From Mesobacillus subterraneus (GTDB lineage Bacteria > Bacillota > Bacilli > Bacillales > Cytobacillaceae): DNA of 64,000 nucleotides. The position numbers and the translations under genes are program-made. Below, in pieces: positions 38,002 to 48,592 of the stretch; the first letter of the stretch is position 1; each line of letters starts with the position of its first letter. A model generated the notes under the pieces. The model was not told the DNA's origin. It made no database searches and saw only the letters and a program-made list of their open reading frames with translations. The stretch is from positions 1,116,001 to 1,180,000 of the forward strand of contig NZ_CP129019.1 of NCBI RefSeq assembly GCF_020524355.2, written 5' to 3'.

Positions 38002-38250
38002 TTAGATTAGTGTCCAGCTCCAGCGCCTAGCCCCTCGAGTCGCTTGTCTAGTGTCGCCTCCTAGAAACTCCGAAACTTCAACTCCGCCGGCAGAAGCAAA
38101 AAGCGCTTCTTTGTCGGAGTCTCCAGTTTCTGCGTTTCTGGGCAGTCGGCTATACTTTTCGGTTTCGGTCCGCTCAGGTGAAGTCAAAGAACGACTTCAC
38201 TGGTCGGCCCTCCAGCGCTTGTCGGGGCTGACCAAGGCGCTTGCGCTTTT
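38002..38250. repeat. MITE/REP-like element, copy 4, with nested 120-bp block
   Basis: Same ends as copy 3. Between GTCGCTT and CGGTCCGCTCAGG it carries a block at 38046-38164 almost identical to 14567-14686. Copy 3 reads GTCGCTTCGGTCC across the same point, so the block looks inserted. A minus-strand ORF here is a translation of the repeat, not a gene. Confidence 0.85.
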
Positions 38251-38381
38251 CATATTGTGATTCACTTCGTTGCTTGAAAAGCAATCGTATACTAAAATAT
38301 AGAAGAGTATAAAAATTAGAATTTTACTACAATTTTTATGTGAAGGGGGGAAAGCTGTCTGTACTATGGACAGTAAGGTTT

Positions 38382-40337
38382 ATGACGATAGAAAATATGA
38401 AAGCGACCTTGTTCAAAGATACAACAATTGAAGATTGGCAGGAAAAAGCTGCTGCTTCATTAAAAGGCAAGCCGATTGATGCTCTTTATACAAATACATA
38501 TGAGGACATTAAACTTAAACCGCTTTACACAAAAAGAAATCTTCCAGAGGAATTGACTGGAGAACTGCCTGGTCAGCCGGATTATAGAAGAGGCATCCAT
38601 TCTCTTGGATACCAGTCAGAGTCCTGGCATATAGCAAACCGCCTCGTTTATTCCAATGTTGGTGAGTTGAAAGAGAAACTTGATAACGCACTGTCAAAGG
38701 GACAATCAGCCATTGCCTTTGATGTGCAACCTGAGTTATTTTCCGAGAATCGTTCCTTAGTTTCTTTCATCTCTTCTTACAAAAATAAGTATCCGTTCAG
38801 CCTGGACGCTGGTTTGCTCCAGACGCCAATGCTTGCAGCTTTGGCTATTGCCAGTAAAGATGCCGGTAGTGAAGAGAAGCTATCAGGTTTCGTTGCAGCG
38901 GATCCTGTTGCTGAAGCGAGTTTGATTGGTGGACTTCCGACGGAGGAAAATGAATACTTTGCAAATTGGACAAAGGTACTTGAAGAAGCAGATGAAAAAT
39001 TACCAGAAGTAAAGACAGTGCTGGTCAATACCGTTCCATACCATAACAGCGGCGCTAATGCAGTGCAGGAACTCGCTATTGCCGTATCAACGGGAGTTTA
39101 TCTTCTACAAAAGTTGCTGGACAATGGATGGGAATTAAAGAAAGCGTTATCAAAGATGGTGTTCCATTTTGCAATCGGCTCTAACTTCTTCATGGAAACG
39201 GCTAAGCTTAGAGCTGCCAGGCTTCTGTGGAGTAAAACAGCAGAAGCTTTCGGAGCAGAGCTTGATGACCGGAAAATGGTTTTATCAGCTGAAACCTCAA
39301 AGTTCACAAAAACTATTTTCGACCCATACGTGAACATGCTCAGGACGGGAAATGAAGCCTTTGCCGCTGTTTTGGGCGGAATCCAGTACCTTCATACAGG
39401 AAGCTTTGACGAATCGGCACGATCTGCGAATCTTTTTTCGGAAAGAGTTGCCCGAAATACACAACTGGTGCTTCAATCTGAAGCACATCTTGAAAAAGTA
39501 GCTGACCCTGCAGGAGGTTCCTGGTATGTCGAGTCATTGACAAAGGAACTGGCTGAAAAAGCATGGGAGCTATTCCTCGAAATTGATGGCAAGGATGGAA
39601 TTTATGAAACGCTGAAAGCAGGCTGGCTTCAGGAGCAAATTGCACAGACCGCAGAAGCACGTGGGCAGGACATTGCTACTCGTATGAAGAGCATAATTGG
39701 AACGAACGTTTATGCCAACCCTTCGGATGATATCGTTGAACCTGCAGTCCAGGAGTTAAAAAGAAAGTATATGATAGACTCTCTTGAGGTTGCCATCAGT
39801 AAAATCACCGCTGAAAGCTCACTGTTAGAAAATTTCAAAGATATGAAAGCAAGCTTTACACCGTTAAATCTAAAAAGATTAGCTGAGCCTTATGAAGAGT
39901 TGAGGTTCAGGGCTATGAAACTTGAGAAAAAGGGTGTGGACCCTATTGTCGGACTGATTTGCCTGGGTGAGCTGAAGAAGCATAAGGCAAGGGCAGATTT
40001 CATTTCCGGCTTATTGTCGGCGGGAGGAATCGATGCTGAAAGAAGCGGGGAAGTGGACTCCAGTTCAGCAGCCCTTGAGTTCATTAACTCATCTCAAGCT
40101 AGACAGTTTATTATTTGCGGCGATCAGGCTGCCTACAATTCTATTGGACCGGAGCTGGCGCTGGAGATAACAAGGGAGCACGATGTCAAGCTTTACCTGG
40201 CAGGTATCCCTGATGAAAAACAAAGCGAATGGAAAACTTCCGGCATTATTGAGTTTCTTCACATAAAAAGCAATGCCGTACAGACTCTATCAGCTATGCT
40301 TCAGGAAATGGAGGTGGGCGCAAATGCAAAAGCCTGA
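38382..40337 (+). CDS. mutA: Methylmalonyl-CoA mutase small (beta) subunit
   Basis: 651 residues from the ATG at 38382 (MTIENMKATLFKD). The ribosome site is poor, and a good AAGGGGGG lies about 40 nt upstream, so the start is uncertain. N-terminal mutase barrel (KGKPIDALYTNTYEDIKLKPLYTKR, VADPAGGSWYVESLT) and a degenerate C-terminal domain without the DxHxxG cobalamin motif, as expected for the non-catalytic partner. With MutB it isomerises methylmalonyl-CoA to succinyl-CoA. It overlaps mutB by 14 nt. Placed directly after bkdB, it suits disposal of propionyl-CoA from Val and Ile. Confidence 0.93.
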   Translation: MTIENMKATLFKDTTIEDWQEKAAASLKGKPIDALYTNTYEDIKLKPLYTKRNLPEELTGELPGQPDYRRGIHSLGYQSESWHIANRLVYSNVGELKEKLDNALSKGQSAIAFDVQPELFSENRSLVSFISSYKNKYPFSLDAGLLQTPMLAALAIASKDAGSEEKLSGFVAADPVAEASLIGGLPTEENEYFANWTKVLEEADEKLPEVKTVLVNTVPYHNSGANAVQELAIAVSTGVYLLQKLLDNGWELKKALSKMVFHFAIGSNFFMETAKLRAARLLWSKTAEAFGAELDDRKMVLSAETSKFTKTIFDPYVNMLRTGNEAFAAVLGGIQYLHTGSFDESARSANLFSERVARNTQLVLQSEAHLEKVADPAGGSWYVESLTKELAEKAWELFLEIDGKDGIYETLKAGWLQEQIAQTAEARGQDIATRMKSIIGTNVYANPSDDIVEPAVQELKRKYMIDSLEVAISKITAESSLLENFKDMKASFTPLNLKRLAEPYEELRFRAMKLEKKGVDPIVGLICLGELKKHKARADFISGLLSAGGIDAERSGEVDSSSAALEFINSSQARQFIICGDQAAYNSIGPELALEITREHDVKLYLAGIPDEKQSEWKTSGIIEFLHIKSNAVQTLSAMLQEMEVGANAKA

Positions 40338-42509
40338 CTTTACAAAAATACGTTTATTCGATGGGGAAAAGGAAGTCAACAAGGATCAAGTGGATCGCCA
40401 TATAGAGCAAGAGATTGATGATTTATTATTTGAAACGAATGAGCAAATCAAGGTGAAGCCAGTGTACACAAAAGAAGATGTAAGCTCTTCGAATCATATG
40501 GAAGGCATGCCTGGTCTACCTCCTTTTACGGGGGCCGTATCCAGCGATGTATGTGAACCGGCCTTGGACGGTAAGACAGTATGCAGGCTTTTCTACTGCG
40601 GAAGAAAGCAACGCATTCTACAGACGAAATCTTGCCATGGGGCAAAAAGGTTTGTCTGTTGCCTTTGACCTGGCAACACACAGGGGCTATGATTCTGACC
40701 ATCCTCGCGTCGAGGGCGACGTCGGGAAAGCTGGAGTCGCAATTGATTCCATTTTAGATATGAAAATTTTGTTTGACGGTATCCCGCTCGACCAGATGTC
40801 TGTATCCATGACAATGAATGGTGCTGTTCTGCCAATCATGGCGTTTTTCATCGTGACAGCCGAGGAACAGGGTGTGACACAGGATCAATTATCCGGGACA
40901 ATTCAGAATGACATTCTGAAGGAGTATATGGTCAGGAACACGTACATTTATCCACCGGAAATGTCGATGAAAATTATTGCCGATATTTTCGAGTACACTT
41001 CCAAATATATGCCGAAATTCAATTCAATCAGCATTTCAGGCTATCATATGCAGGAAGCTGGTGCTCCCGCGGATATCGAATTGGCGTACACTCTTGCAGA
41101 CGGTCTTGAATATGTTAGGACTGGCCTTAAGGCTGGAATTGATATTGATTCATTCGCACCACGCTTAAGCTTCTTCTGGGCGATTGGAATGAACTATTTC
41201 ATGGAAGTAGCCAAAATGAGGGCAGCCCGCTATATTTGGGCGAAAATGATCAAGACATTCAATCCGAAAAAATGAAAAGTCGATGGCATTGAGAACTCAT
41301 TCGCAAACATCCGGATGGAGTTTGACCGAGCAGGACCCATATAATAATGTTATTCGGACACTGATAGAGGCGCATGCAGCGGCAATGGGGCACACTCAAT
41401 CATTGCATACCAATGCCCTGGATGAAGCAATTGCACTGCCGACTGACTTTTCAGCACGCATTGCCCGTAATACACAACTATTCCTTCAGGAAGAAACAGG
41501 AATTACGAAGGTCATTGATCCTTGGGCAGGCAGTTACTATGTTGAAAGTCTGACAAACTCGCTGATTGAGCGTGCCTGGGAGCATATTGAAGAAATTGAA
41601 GGTCTTGGCGGGATGGCGAAAGCAATTGAAACCGGACTTCCAAAAATGCGGATCGAAGAAGCTGCTGCAAAGGCGACAGGCGGCCCAGATTGATTCTGGA
41701 AAAGAAACAATCATCGGCGTGAATAAATTTAAACTGGACCAGGAGGATCCCCTGGAAATCCTCGATATCGATAATACTGCTGTCCGTGCGAAACAGCTTG
41801 AAAGGCTAAAGCAGCTGAAGGAAAACCGTGATGACGAAAAAGCAGAAGAAGCATTAAATGAATTAGCCAGGGTAGCAGAAACAGGCGAAGGCAACCTTCT
41901 GGAGTATGCAGTCAGGGCGGCACGCGCAAGGGCGACACTTGGGGAAATTTCAGATGCAATCGAAAAAGCAGCTGGTAGGCATAAAGCGGTTATCCGTTCA
42001 GTCAGCGGAGTATACAGCACAGCCTTCACAAATGGAGAGGAAATTGCTGAAGTCCAGCAAATGACACAGGAGTTCCTTGAAAATGAAGGACGCAGGCCGC
42101 GGATCATGATTGCCAAAATGGGACAGGATGGTACCATGACCGCGGAGCAAAGGTCATTTCAACCGCTTTCGCTGATTTAGGATTTGATGTGGATATTGGT
42201 CCACTTTTCCAAACCCCTGAAGAAACAGCAGTCCAGGCAGTTGAAAATGATGTGCATGCAATTGGAATCAGCTCTTTGGCCGCTGGACATAAAACATTAT
42301 TACCACTGCTTGTGAATGAACTCAAAAAATTAGGCCGCGAAGATATTGTTGTCATTGTCGGCGGGGTCATCCCAGCTCAGGATTATCAATTCTTGTATGA
42401 TAATGGAGCAAGTGCGATTTTTGGGCCAGGTACAGTCATCCCTGTTGCGGCCCAGACAGTTTTACGGACTATTTATGAGCGTCTAGGCTATGAGGAAGTG
42501 TCTAGTTAA
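40324..42509 (+). pseudogene. mutB: Methylmalonyl-CoA mutase large subunit, four frame breaks
   Basis: Begins at the ATG at 40324 (GGAGGTG upstream). The conserved protein is spread over five frame segments joined at about 40534 (two bases missing), 41267-41272 (one extra A), 41672-41673 (one extra G) and 42133-42134 (two extra bases). Corrected length is 727 residues, as in intact homologs. Segments hold [58 protein letters not shown], and, after correction, the cobalamin motif GQDGHDRGAK. It is catalytic with adenosylcobalamin. As written the gene cannot make full-length enzyme; either a poor local assembly or true decay. Confidence 0.9.
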
Positions 42510-43637
42510 TGGCAGATGAGAAAAGGCCGGAATGGTTCAATCCTGAAAAGGCTGATTCGTTCTCAAGTGTAGTGAAGCCTGGCGTGGCAGGGGGAAATGT
42601 CGAAAAATCGGCAGCGAAAGCCGGGCGTTTCGTTAAAAAAAAGGAATTTACGCAAACTGGATCCAGCTGCGCTTGCAAGTGACATCAAAGCTGGGGACAG
42701 GACAGCTCTGGCAAAAGGAATCACTTTGGTTGAGAGCAATGCGGAGCATGACTTTCAGACGGCTCAAACTCTTTTGCAGAAATTGTTGGCTGATTCTGGA
42801 CGTTCCATCCGTATTGGTATAACAGGTGTGCCTGGTGCTGGCAAGAGTACTTTTATCGAGAGCTTTGGCAGCTATTTATGCCATCTTGGTCATAAAGTTG
42901 CAGTTCTGGCTGTGGACCCCACCTCAAGCTTGACTGGAGGCAGCATCCTTGGCGATAAGACGAGGATGGAAAAGCTTGCGCGTAATCCGAGAGCATTCAT
43001 TCGGCCATCACCTTCTGGTGGAAAGCTGGGTGGTGTCCACCGGAAAACGCGGGAAACAATGCTATTATGTGAAGCTTCTGGATTCGATGTCATCCTTGTT
43101 GAAACTGTTGGGGTGGGTCAGAGTGAGGTCATCGTCAGGGATATGGTTGATTTCTTTATGCTTCTCGTGCTGACTGGTGCCGGTGATGAACTTCAGGGAA
43201 TGAAGAAAGGAATCATGGAGCTTGCAGATGCAGTCATAGTGAATAAGGCGGATGGTTTAAACGAACAATCAGCGAAAAAGACTAAAGAAGAGTATAACCG
43301 GATCCTGCATTTCCTTCAGCCTGCAACAAAAGGCTGGCAGACAGCCGCTATGACGAGTTCAGCACTACAAAACAAAGGCATTGATGAGATTTGGAAAACA
43401 ATTTCAGCCTTTGAGAGCTTAACGAAAAAAAGTGGAGTCTTTGATGAAAGAAGGAGATTCCAAACGAAAGAGTGGCTGAATGATATGATTATTGATCAGC
43501 TTCAGGCAAATTTCTTTCATAATCCAGCAATAAAAAATCTGCTTCCTAAGGTGGAAAATGAAGTTATCTCAGGTAACAGACCAGTTGCTTCAGGTGTCGA
43601 GGAGTTATTTAAAGCATTTTTTGGAGACAAAAATTAA
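42509..43637 (+). pseudogene. meaB: MeaB-type GTPase (methylmalonyl-CoA mutase chaperone), one frameshift
   Basis: Starts at the ATG at 42509, overlapping the mutB stop as TAATG. The N-terminal 45 residues (MADEKRPEWFNPEKADSF ... RFVKK) shift frame in an A8 run at 42635-42642; seven A would continue into RNLRKLDPAALASDI. Corrected length is 375 residues. G-protein motifs: P-loop GVPGAGKSTFIESFG, then LAVDPTSSLTGGSILGDKTRM, ETVGVGQSE and VNKADGL. MeaB guards loading and reactivation of the B12 mutase. An in-frame restart at 42597 exists but lacks the conserved N terminus. Confidence 0.9.
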
Positions 43638-43663
43638 GCTGTCCAGCAATGGGCAGCTTTTCT
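43636..43663 (+). terminator. Terminator of mutAB-meaB
   Basis: AAGCTGTCC (43636-43644) pairs with GGGCAGCTT (43651-43659, one G-U pair), then TTCTT. It overlaps the meaB stop codon. Confidence 0.82.
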
Positions 43664-43732
43664 TCATATCTATTCTAGGAATTTGGGGATTATTCGATGC
43701 GATCGTGAACCGGAAACAATGTATGCACCGTG

Positions 43733-43766
43733 CAAAAAAAATGGACAACGGAATGTTCCGTTGTCC
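43733..43766 (-). terminator. Orphan terminator-like hairpin, minus orientation
   Basis: GGACAACGGA (43743-43752) pairs perfectly with TCCGTTGTCC (43757-43766) around a 4-nt loop. The T run is on the minus strand (A8 at about 43735-43742), but no minus-strand gene ends here. Confidence 0.55.
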
Positions 43767-43914
43767 TTCATCTAGGGAGTTTAGGGGTATGGATCTAGCT
43801 GTATTGTTAACATTCCCGGAATCCATAAAAGTTAAACATACTTTGAAAAATTAATTTTAATTGGTATCATATATTTATGTACTAGTTACTATACAGCAGA
43901 GGAGAGATGTAACG

Positions 43915-44352
43915 ATGAGCATGGATTTCAATTTTTTCATGAATGATGTAGTCCGTCAGGCTCGCCAGGAAATTGGGGCAGCTGGATATACAGAATTAAC
44001 AACGAGCGAGGAAGTAGAACAAGCATTGGCTAAAGAGGGAACAACACTTGTGATGGTTAACTCAGTCTGCGGTTGCGCCGGAGGTATTGCCCGTCCTGCA
44101 GCTGCACATGCTGTTCACTATGATAAACGTCCAGATCATCTTGTGACTGTTTTCGCCGGACAGGATAAGGAAGCGACAGAAAAAGCAAGAAGCTATTTTA
44201 CGGGCTATCCGCCATCGTCCCCATCTTTCGCATTGCTGAAGGACGGAAAGCTTTGCACAATGGTCGAACGTCACGAAATCGAAGGACACGACCCAATGCA
44301 AGTAGTAAACAAGCTGCAAAATGCATTCGAAGAATATTGTGAAGAAATTTAA
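43915..44352 (+). CDS. brxB: Bacilliredoxin BrxB (YqiW)
   Basis: 145 residues from the ATG at 43915 (GAGGAGAG upstream). Thioredoxin-fold DUF1094 protein with the active CGC motif at Cys52-Gly-Cys54 ([15 protein letters not shown]). It removes bacillithiol from S-bacillithiolated proteins. [16 protein letters not shown] is the cis-Pro region. In B. subtilis it follows bkdB directly; here the mut genes intervene. Confidence 0.96.
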   Translation: MSMDFNFFMNDVVRQARQEIGAAGYTELTTSEEVEQALAKEGTTLVMVNSVCGCAGGIARPAAAHAVHYDKRPDHLVTVFAGQDKEATEKARSYFTGYPPSSPSFALLKDGKLCTMVERHEIEGHDPMQVVNKLQNAFEEYCEEI

Positions 44353-44358
44353 ACACTG

Positions 44359-44391
44359 AAGGATCCCGGTTTTATCGGGGTTCTTTTTTTG
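44359..44391 (+). terminator. Terminator of brxB
   Basis: AAGGATCCCG (44359-44368) pairs with CGGGGTTCTT (44376-44385) using two G-U pairs, then seven T. Confidence 0.85.
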
Positions 44392-44486
44392 TTTAAAATT
44401 ATCATATATTTATATTTAAAAATATTATTGCATATTTACTCATATGTGTTAAAATACATTTTAGTTAATAATTATTAATTATCTTG

Positions 44487-44494
44487 CATGAATA
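44487..44494 (+). promoter_or_regulatory. Possible ArgR half site upstream of artP-like gene
   Basis: CATGAATA equals one half of the ARG box; the second half is poorly conserved. It lies about 80 bp before the transporter operon in an AT-rich leader. Suggestive only. Confidence 0.3.
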
Positions 44495-44570
44495 CAAGAG
44501 TTTTCTAGCTGATATATTAATAATTTTGTATAAAATTACAGAATGGACATTATAGGGGGAAAACAATCAA

Positions 44571-45362
44571 ATGAAAAAGTTAATTTCAGTTTTATTGGTG
44601 GGCATTATATTAACGGGAGTCCTCGCTGCGTGTGGGACAAGCAGTGAAAAAACATCAGGCACCGGCGACGAGGAAAAGAAAGTCCTGAAAATGGGCACTT
44701 CAGCGGACTATCCGCCATTTGAATACGTAGAAACAGCTACAAGTGATGAAATTATTGGTTTTGATGTAGATTTAGCCAATCTGATTGCAAATGAATTAGG
44801 GTATGAAGTAGAAATTAAAGATATGGATTTTAATGGTCTTATTGGTGCTCTTCAGTCCGACCGTGTTGATTTTGTCATGGCAGGCATGACTCCGACAGAT
44901 GACCGAAAGAAGAACGTAGATTTCACTGAAGTTTACTATACTGCGAAGCACATGATTGTTTCTGCAAAAGATAGCAATATCAAATCAATTAAGGACCTTG
45001 AAGGTAAAACAGTTGGCGTTCAGCTTTCATCCATTCAGGAAGAAGAAGCTGAGAAAATCGCTGAAACAGTGGATATCAAGATTGAGAAGCGCACAAGAAT
45101 TCCTGAATTGGTTCAGGAAATCAAAGCTGGTCGTATTGATGCTGCGATTATCGAGGATACAGTAGCAGATGGGTACTTTAAGAATAATCCTGATCTTGAT
45201 GGATTTACAATCGAAGACGGAAGTGAAGAAGAAGCTGGATCTGCGATCGCTTTCCCTAAAGGAAGCAAGCTGACGGAGGAATTTAACAAGGTTCTGAAAG
45301 AAAAAATGGAAAACGGTGAAGTAGACAAATTGATTGTTAAATGGTTTGGCGGAGAAAAGTAA
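44571..45362 (+). CDS. artP: Amino-acid (arginine-type) ABC transporter binding lipoprotein
   Basis: 263 residues. Lipoprotein signal with lipobox LAAC, Cys21. SBP family 3 domain: LKMGTSADYPPFEYV, IGFDVDLANLIANELGYEV, FVMAGMTPTDDRKKNVDFT and VGVQLSSIQEE. It captures a polar amino acid outside the membrane. Position after brxB matches B. subtilis artP (yqiX), hence the arginine guess; specificity is not proven. GGGGGAAAA precedes the ATG. Confidence 0.9.
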   Translation: MKKLISVLLVGIILTGVLAACGTSSEKTSGTGDEEKKVLKMGTSADYPPFEYVETATSDEIIGFDVDLANLIANELGYEVEIKDMDFNGLIGALQSDRVDFVMAGMTPTDDRKKNVDFTEVYYTAKHMIVSAKDSNIKSIKDLEGKTVGVQLSSIQEEEAEKIAETVDIKIEKRTRIPELVQEIKAGRIDAAIIEDTVADGYFKNNPDLDGFTIEDGSEEEAGSAIAFPKGSKLTEEFNKVLKEKMENGEVDKLIVKWFGGEK

Positions 45363-45446
45363 GAATCATTATTTGGCGTTCAGGATGCTCGTGCCTTCTG
45401 GGCGCCTTTCTCCTTCATGAAATAGATAGAGAGGGCTGTTAAGACT

Positions 45447-46106
45447 ATGAATCTTGATTTTACCGCAATCCTTCCTTCACTGCCGTATATATTGGAAGGC
45501 ATCGGCGTCACTTTAAAAATAGTAATTTTGGCGGGACTCCTGGGTTTTGCGTTTGGAATCATCCTTGCCATTTTTAAGATCAGCAAATTAAAAGCACTGA
45601 ATTGGTTTGCGGACGCTTATACATCGATTTTCCGTGGAACTCCGCTCATCCTTCAGCTGATGATCATCTACTATGGGCTGCCTCAACTGATTGATTATGA
45701 AATTGCTCCTTACTGGGCTGCCGTGGCTTCATTTTCCTTGAATTCAGGGGCGTATATTTCAGAAATCATCAGGGCGGGAATTTTAGCTGTCGATAAAGGG
45801 CAGCAAGAAGCCGCCATGACCCTTGGCGTTCCGGGGAAGAGGATGATGTTTGATATTATCCTGCCACAGGCAATGAAAAACATCCTGCCTGCTTTAATGA
45901 ATGAATTCATTACTCTTACAAAGGAATCTGCTATCGTTACAGTTATTGCGGTGAATGATATTATGCGCAGAGCTTATATTGTTGGCGGTGATCAGTACAG
46001 GTTTTTTGAACCGTTGATTTTTGCCGGATTGATCTATTATGTAATGGTTATTACCTTGACAATGATTGGCAAGGCAGTGGAAAGGAGATTGAGACAGAGT
46101 GATTAA
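45447..46106 (+). CDS. artQ: Amino-acid ABC transporter permease (ArtQ-like)
   Basis: 219 residues with about five membrane helices and the inner-membrane EAA loop ([24 protein letters not shown]). HisM-type permease that pairs with ArtR ATPase and ArtP. Typical length. Overlaps the artR start by 8 nt. Confidence 0.92.
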   Translation: MNLDFTAILPSLPYILEGIGVTLKIVILAGLLGFAFGIILAIFKISKLKALNWFADAYTSIFRGTPLILQLMIIYYGLPQLIDYEIAPYWAAVASFSLNSGAYISEIIRAGILAVDKGQQEAAMTLGVPGKRMMFDIILPQAMKNILPALMNEFITLTKESAIVTVIAVNDIMRRAYIVGGDQYRFFEPLIFAGLIYYVMVITLTMIGKAVERRLRQSD

Positions 46107-46821
46107 AGTACACGGCCTTCATAAGTCATTTGGAAAATTAGAAGTTTTGAAAGGCATTTCTACAACAATTGAAAATGGTGAAGTTGTAGCGATTATAGGG
46201 CCATCTGGTTCGGGCAAATCAACCTTCCTTCGTTGCTTGAATCTGCTCGAGCAGCCTACGGGCGGAAACATACTAATTGACGGAGGAGATATTACAGACA
46301 AAAAAAACAACATCATGAAAGTCAGGGAAAATGTCGGCATGGTATTCCAGCATTTTCACCTTTTTCCACACATGACCGTATTGCAGAACATCACTTACGC
46401 ACCGATTAAGGTAAAAGGACTGTCTAAAACAGAAGCGGAAAGCCAAGGCTTAGAGCTTCTCAAAAAGGTTGGACTTTCTGAAAAAGCACGTGACTTTCCT
46501 AACAGACTCTCAGGCGGCCAAAAACAGCGCGTAGCCATTGCCCGTGCGCTTGCAATGGATCCTGAAGTGATGCTTTTCGATGAGCCAACGTCTGCCCTTG
46601 ACCCCGAGATGGTAAAAGAAGTGCTCGAGGTCATGAAGTCACTGGCGCACACCGGCATGACAATGGCGATCGTTACTCACGAAATGGGTTTTGCCCGTGA
46701 AGTAGCGGATCGCGTACTGTTCCTTGACGGTGGAGTACTTGTTGAAGATGCCCCTCCAGCAGAATTCTTCAGCAGCCCAAAAAGCACAAGGGCAAAAGAA
46801 TTCCTCGAAAAAATGCTATAA
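46099..46821 (+). CDS. artR: Amino-acid ABC transporter ATPase (ArtR-like)
   Basis: 240 residues from GTG within the end of artQ; AAAGGAGA upstream. Walker [14 protein letters not shown]-loop [10 protein letters not shown], signature [16 protein letters not shown], Walker [15 protein letters not shown], and switch His in VTHEMGFA. Energises the importer. Confidence 0.94.
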   Translation: MIKVHGLHKSFGKLEVLKGISTTIENGEVVAIIGPSGSGKSTFLRCLNLLEQPTGGNILIDGGDITDKKNNIMKVRENVGMVFQHFHLFPHMTVLQNITYAPIKVKGLSKTEAESQGLELLKKVGLSEKARDFPNRLSGGQKQRVAIARALAMDPEVMLFDEPTSALDPEMVKEVLEVMKSLAHTGMTMAIVTHEMGFAREVADRVLFLDGGVLVEDAPPAEFFSSPKSTRAKEFLEKML

Positions 46822-46869
46822 GATACATGCGTTGCTTTTATAAATGGTGACGCATCTGATAAACTAGTG

Positions 46870-46900
46870 GATGATCATATCTTAGATGTGGTCATCTTTT
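46870..46900 (+). terminator. Terminator of artPQR
   Basis: A 12-bp stem (GATGATCATATC with GATGTGGTCATC, two G-U pairs), loop TTA and TTTT, 48 bp after the artR stop. Confidence 0.82.
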
Positions 46901-47060
46901 AATTTTCACTATAAATACATGCTTCATGCTGCATTCCCCTTTTACCAATCTCGGATAGATTTTCTGTAAAAGGAAGTTTCGTACTTTTATTGGATATGGA
47001 ATCAGTTATGGGTGTTCGTGCAATTATGAAAGCTTAAGTTTTTTGATAGGAGAATTTAAT

Positions 47061-48050
47061 GTGAAATTCAGAATTGGTTATCGTACGTTAAAAACAGCGC
47101 TGGGGACGGCGATTTCCATCATCATTGCCCAGTACCTTGGATTGGGAAATTATGTGTCAGCGGGGATTTTGACAATTCTCTGCATCCAGGTGACTAAAAA
47201 ACGTTCACTTCAGGCTTCATGGCATCGGTTCCTGGCCTGTATTATTGCGATGGCATTCTCTGCGGTATTTTTTGAAGGAATTGCTTATCATCCGCTAGTC
47301 ATTGGATTATTATTGTTGTTTTTCATCCCGACCGTGGTTATGTTTAAAGCAAAGGAAGGCGTAGTCACAAGCAGTGTCATCATCATGCATATTTACTCTG
47401 CGGAAAAGTTCACTGGACAACTATTATTGAACGAGCTGGGGATCATTACGATCGGAATTGGCGTCGCTTTGATCATGAATTTGTATATGCCAAGTGTCGA
47501 TAATAAGCTGGAAGAGTACCAACGAGGAATTGAAGCTCATTTTAAAAGGATTTTCAGCGAAATCGCCTTATACCTTAAAAGTCAGGATTCCAGCTGGGAT
47601 GGCCGGGAGCTGACTGAAACTGCGAGACTGATTGAAAAGGCAAAAGCACTTGCCATCCAGGACGTAGAAAATCATTTTTTAAGAGATGAAAATTTATATT
47701 ATCAATATTTTAAAATCAGGGAAAAGCAATACGAAATCATTGAAAGGGTTCTTCCTTCTATCACTTCTATTCCTAAGCATGTTGAACAGGCTAATATTGT
47801 TGCTGAGTTTGTCGAGTCGCTGTCTAGAGGAATCCATCCCGGTAATACCGTCCTTATATACCTCGAAAAATTAATGAGGATGAAAATGGAGTTTGAGAAT
47901 ATGGAGCTTCCTAAAACAAGGGAAGAGTTCGAAGCGCGGGCCGCACTGCTTCATTTTGTTAATGAAATGGAACAATTCCTATTGTTGAAACGTTCATTTA
48001 AAGGATTGAAGACGGGTGAGGATAAATCTGAAGCTGCCGTGACAAACTAA
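47061..48050 (+). CDS. yqjA: YqjA-family membrane protein (aromatic acid exporter/FUSC-like)
   Basis: 329 residues from GTG at 47061 (AGGAGA 7 nt upstream). The N-terminal half has about four to six membrane helices (LGTAISIIIAQYLGLGNYVSAGILTIL as the first long hydrophobic block). The C-terminal half is a soluble helical domain. The family resembles aromatic-acid exporters, but the substrate is unknown. Same place as B. subtilis yqjA. Confidence 0.88.
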   Translation: MKFRIGYRTLKTALGTAISIIIAQYLGLGNYVSAGILTILCIQVTKKRSLQASWHRFLACIIAMAFSAVFFEGIAYHPLVIGLLLLFFIPTVVMFKAKEGVVTSSVIIMHIYSAEKFTGQLLLNELGIITIGIGVALIMNLYMPSVDNKLEEYQRGIEAHFKRIFSEIALYLKSQDSSWDGRELTETARLIEKAKALAIQDVENHFLRDENLYYQYFKIREKQYEIIERVLPSITSIPKHVEQANIVAEFVESLSRGIHPGNTVLIYLEKLMRMKMEFENMELPKTREEFEARAALLHFVNEMEQFLLLKRSFKGLKTGEDKSEAAVTN

Positions 48051-48076
48051 CGGAAATAGACCACGGAGGGATTAAC

Positions 48077-48592
48077 ATGCCAGTGTTTCTTTCTATGCTT
48101 CTAGCAGCGTTTATTTTTTCGCCTATATGGCTGCTGGGTACCAACCCGCTGCCAGGAGATCCATTTGTGATTGTCAATAAACAGACGAATGAGGTAGCAC
48201 TGATTAATGAGAACAGAGTCCAGACGATAGTCAGCGCCGCAACTGGTAAAACAGAGGAACTGACACCCGAAGGTTTATTTACCGTCACTGTCAAAGCTCC
48301 TGACCCATACTACCGTAAAAAAGATATTCCTGGCGGTGACCCCAACAATCCTCTTGGCAGCAGGTGGATTGGATTCGACGCGGAGAATACGGATGGCCGA
48401 ACATACGGAATCCATGGCACGAATGACCCCTTGAGCATCGGGAAAAAAATATCCATGGGCTGCGTCCGTCTTCAAAATGAGGCAGTAGAATCATTGTATG
48501 ATTACATACCATTAGGAACAAAAATCCTGGTTACTTCTACTTCAAAAGACTTTACAGAACTAGGTAAAGAATATGGAGCAATCAAGGAATAA
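48077..48592 (+). CDS. yqjB: L,D-transpeptidase (YkuD domain), YqjB-like
   Basis: 171 residues. N-terminal hydrophobic segment (FLSMLLAAFIFSPIWLLG) serves as signal or anchor, then a YkuD catalytic domain. Active-site residues are visible: His113 in YGIHGTND, Cys129 and Arg131 in SMGCVRL. It forms 3-3 cross-links or modifies peptidoglycan outside the membrane. No LysM domain. Follows yqjA after 26 bp, likely cotranscribed. Confidence 0.92.
   Translation: MPVFLSMLLAAFIFSPIWLLGTNPLPGDPFVIVNKQTNEVALINENRVQTIVSAATGKTEELTPEGLFTVTVKAPDPYYRKKDIPGGDPNNPLGSRWIGFDAENTDGRTYGIHGTNDPLSIGKKISMGCVRLQNEAVESLYDYIPLGTKILVTSTSKDFTELGKEYGAIKE

Noticed and set aside
40547..41275. Separate gene for a short mutase
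   Set aside because: The segment is the middle of mutB; joining the flanking frames restores one continuous protein of normal length.
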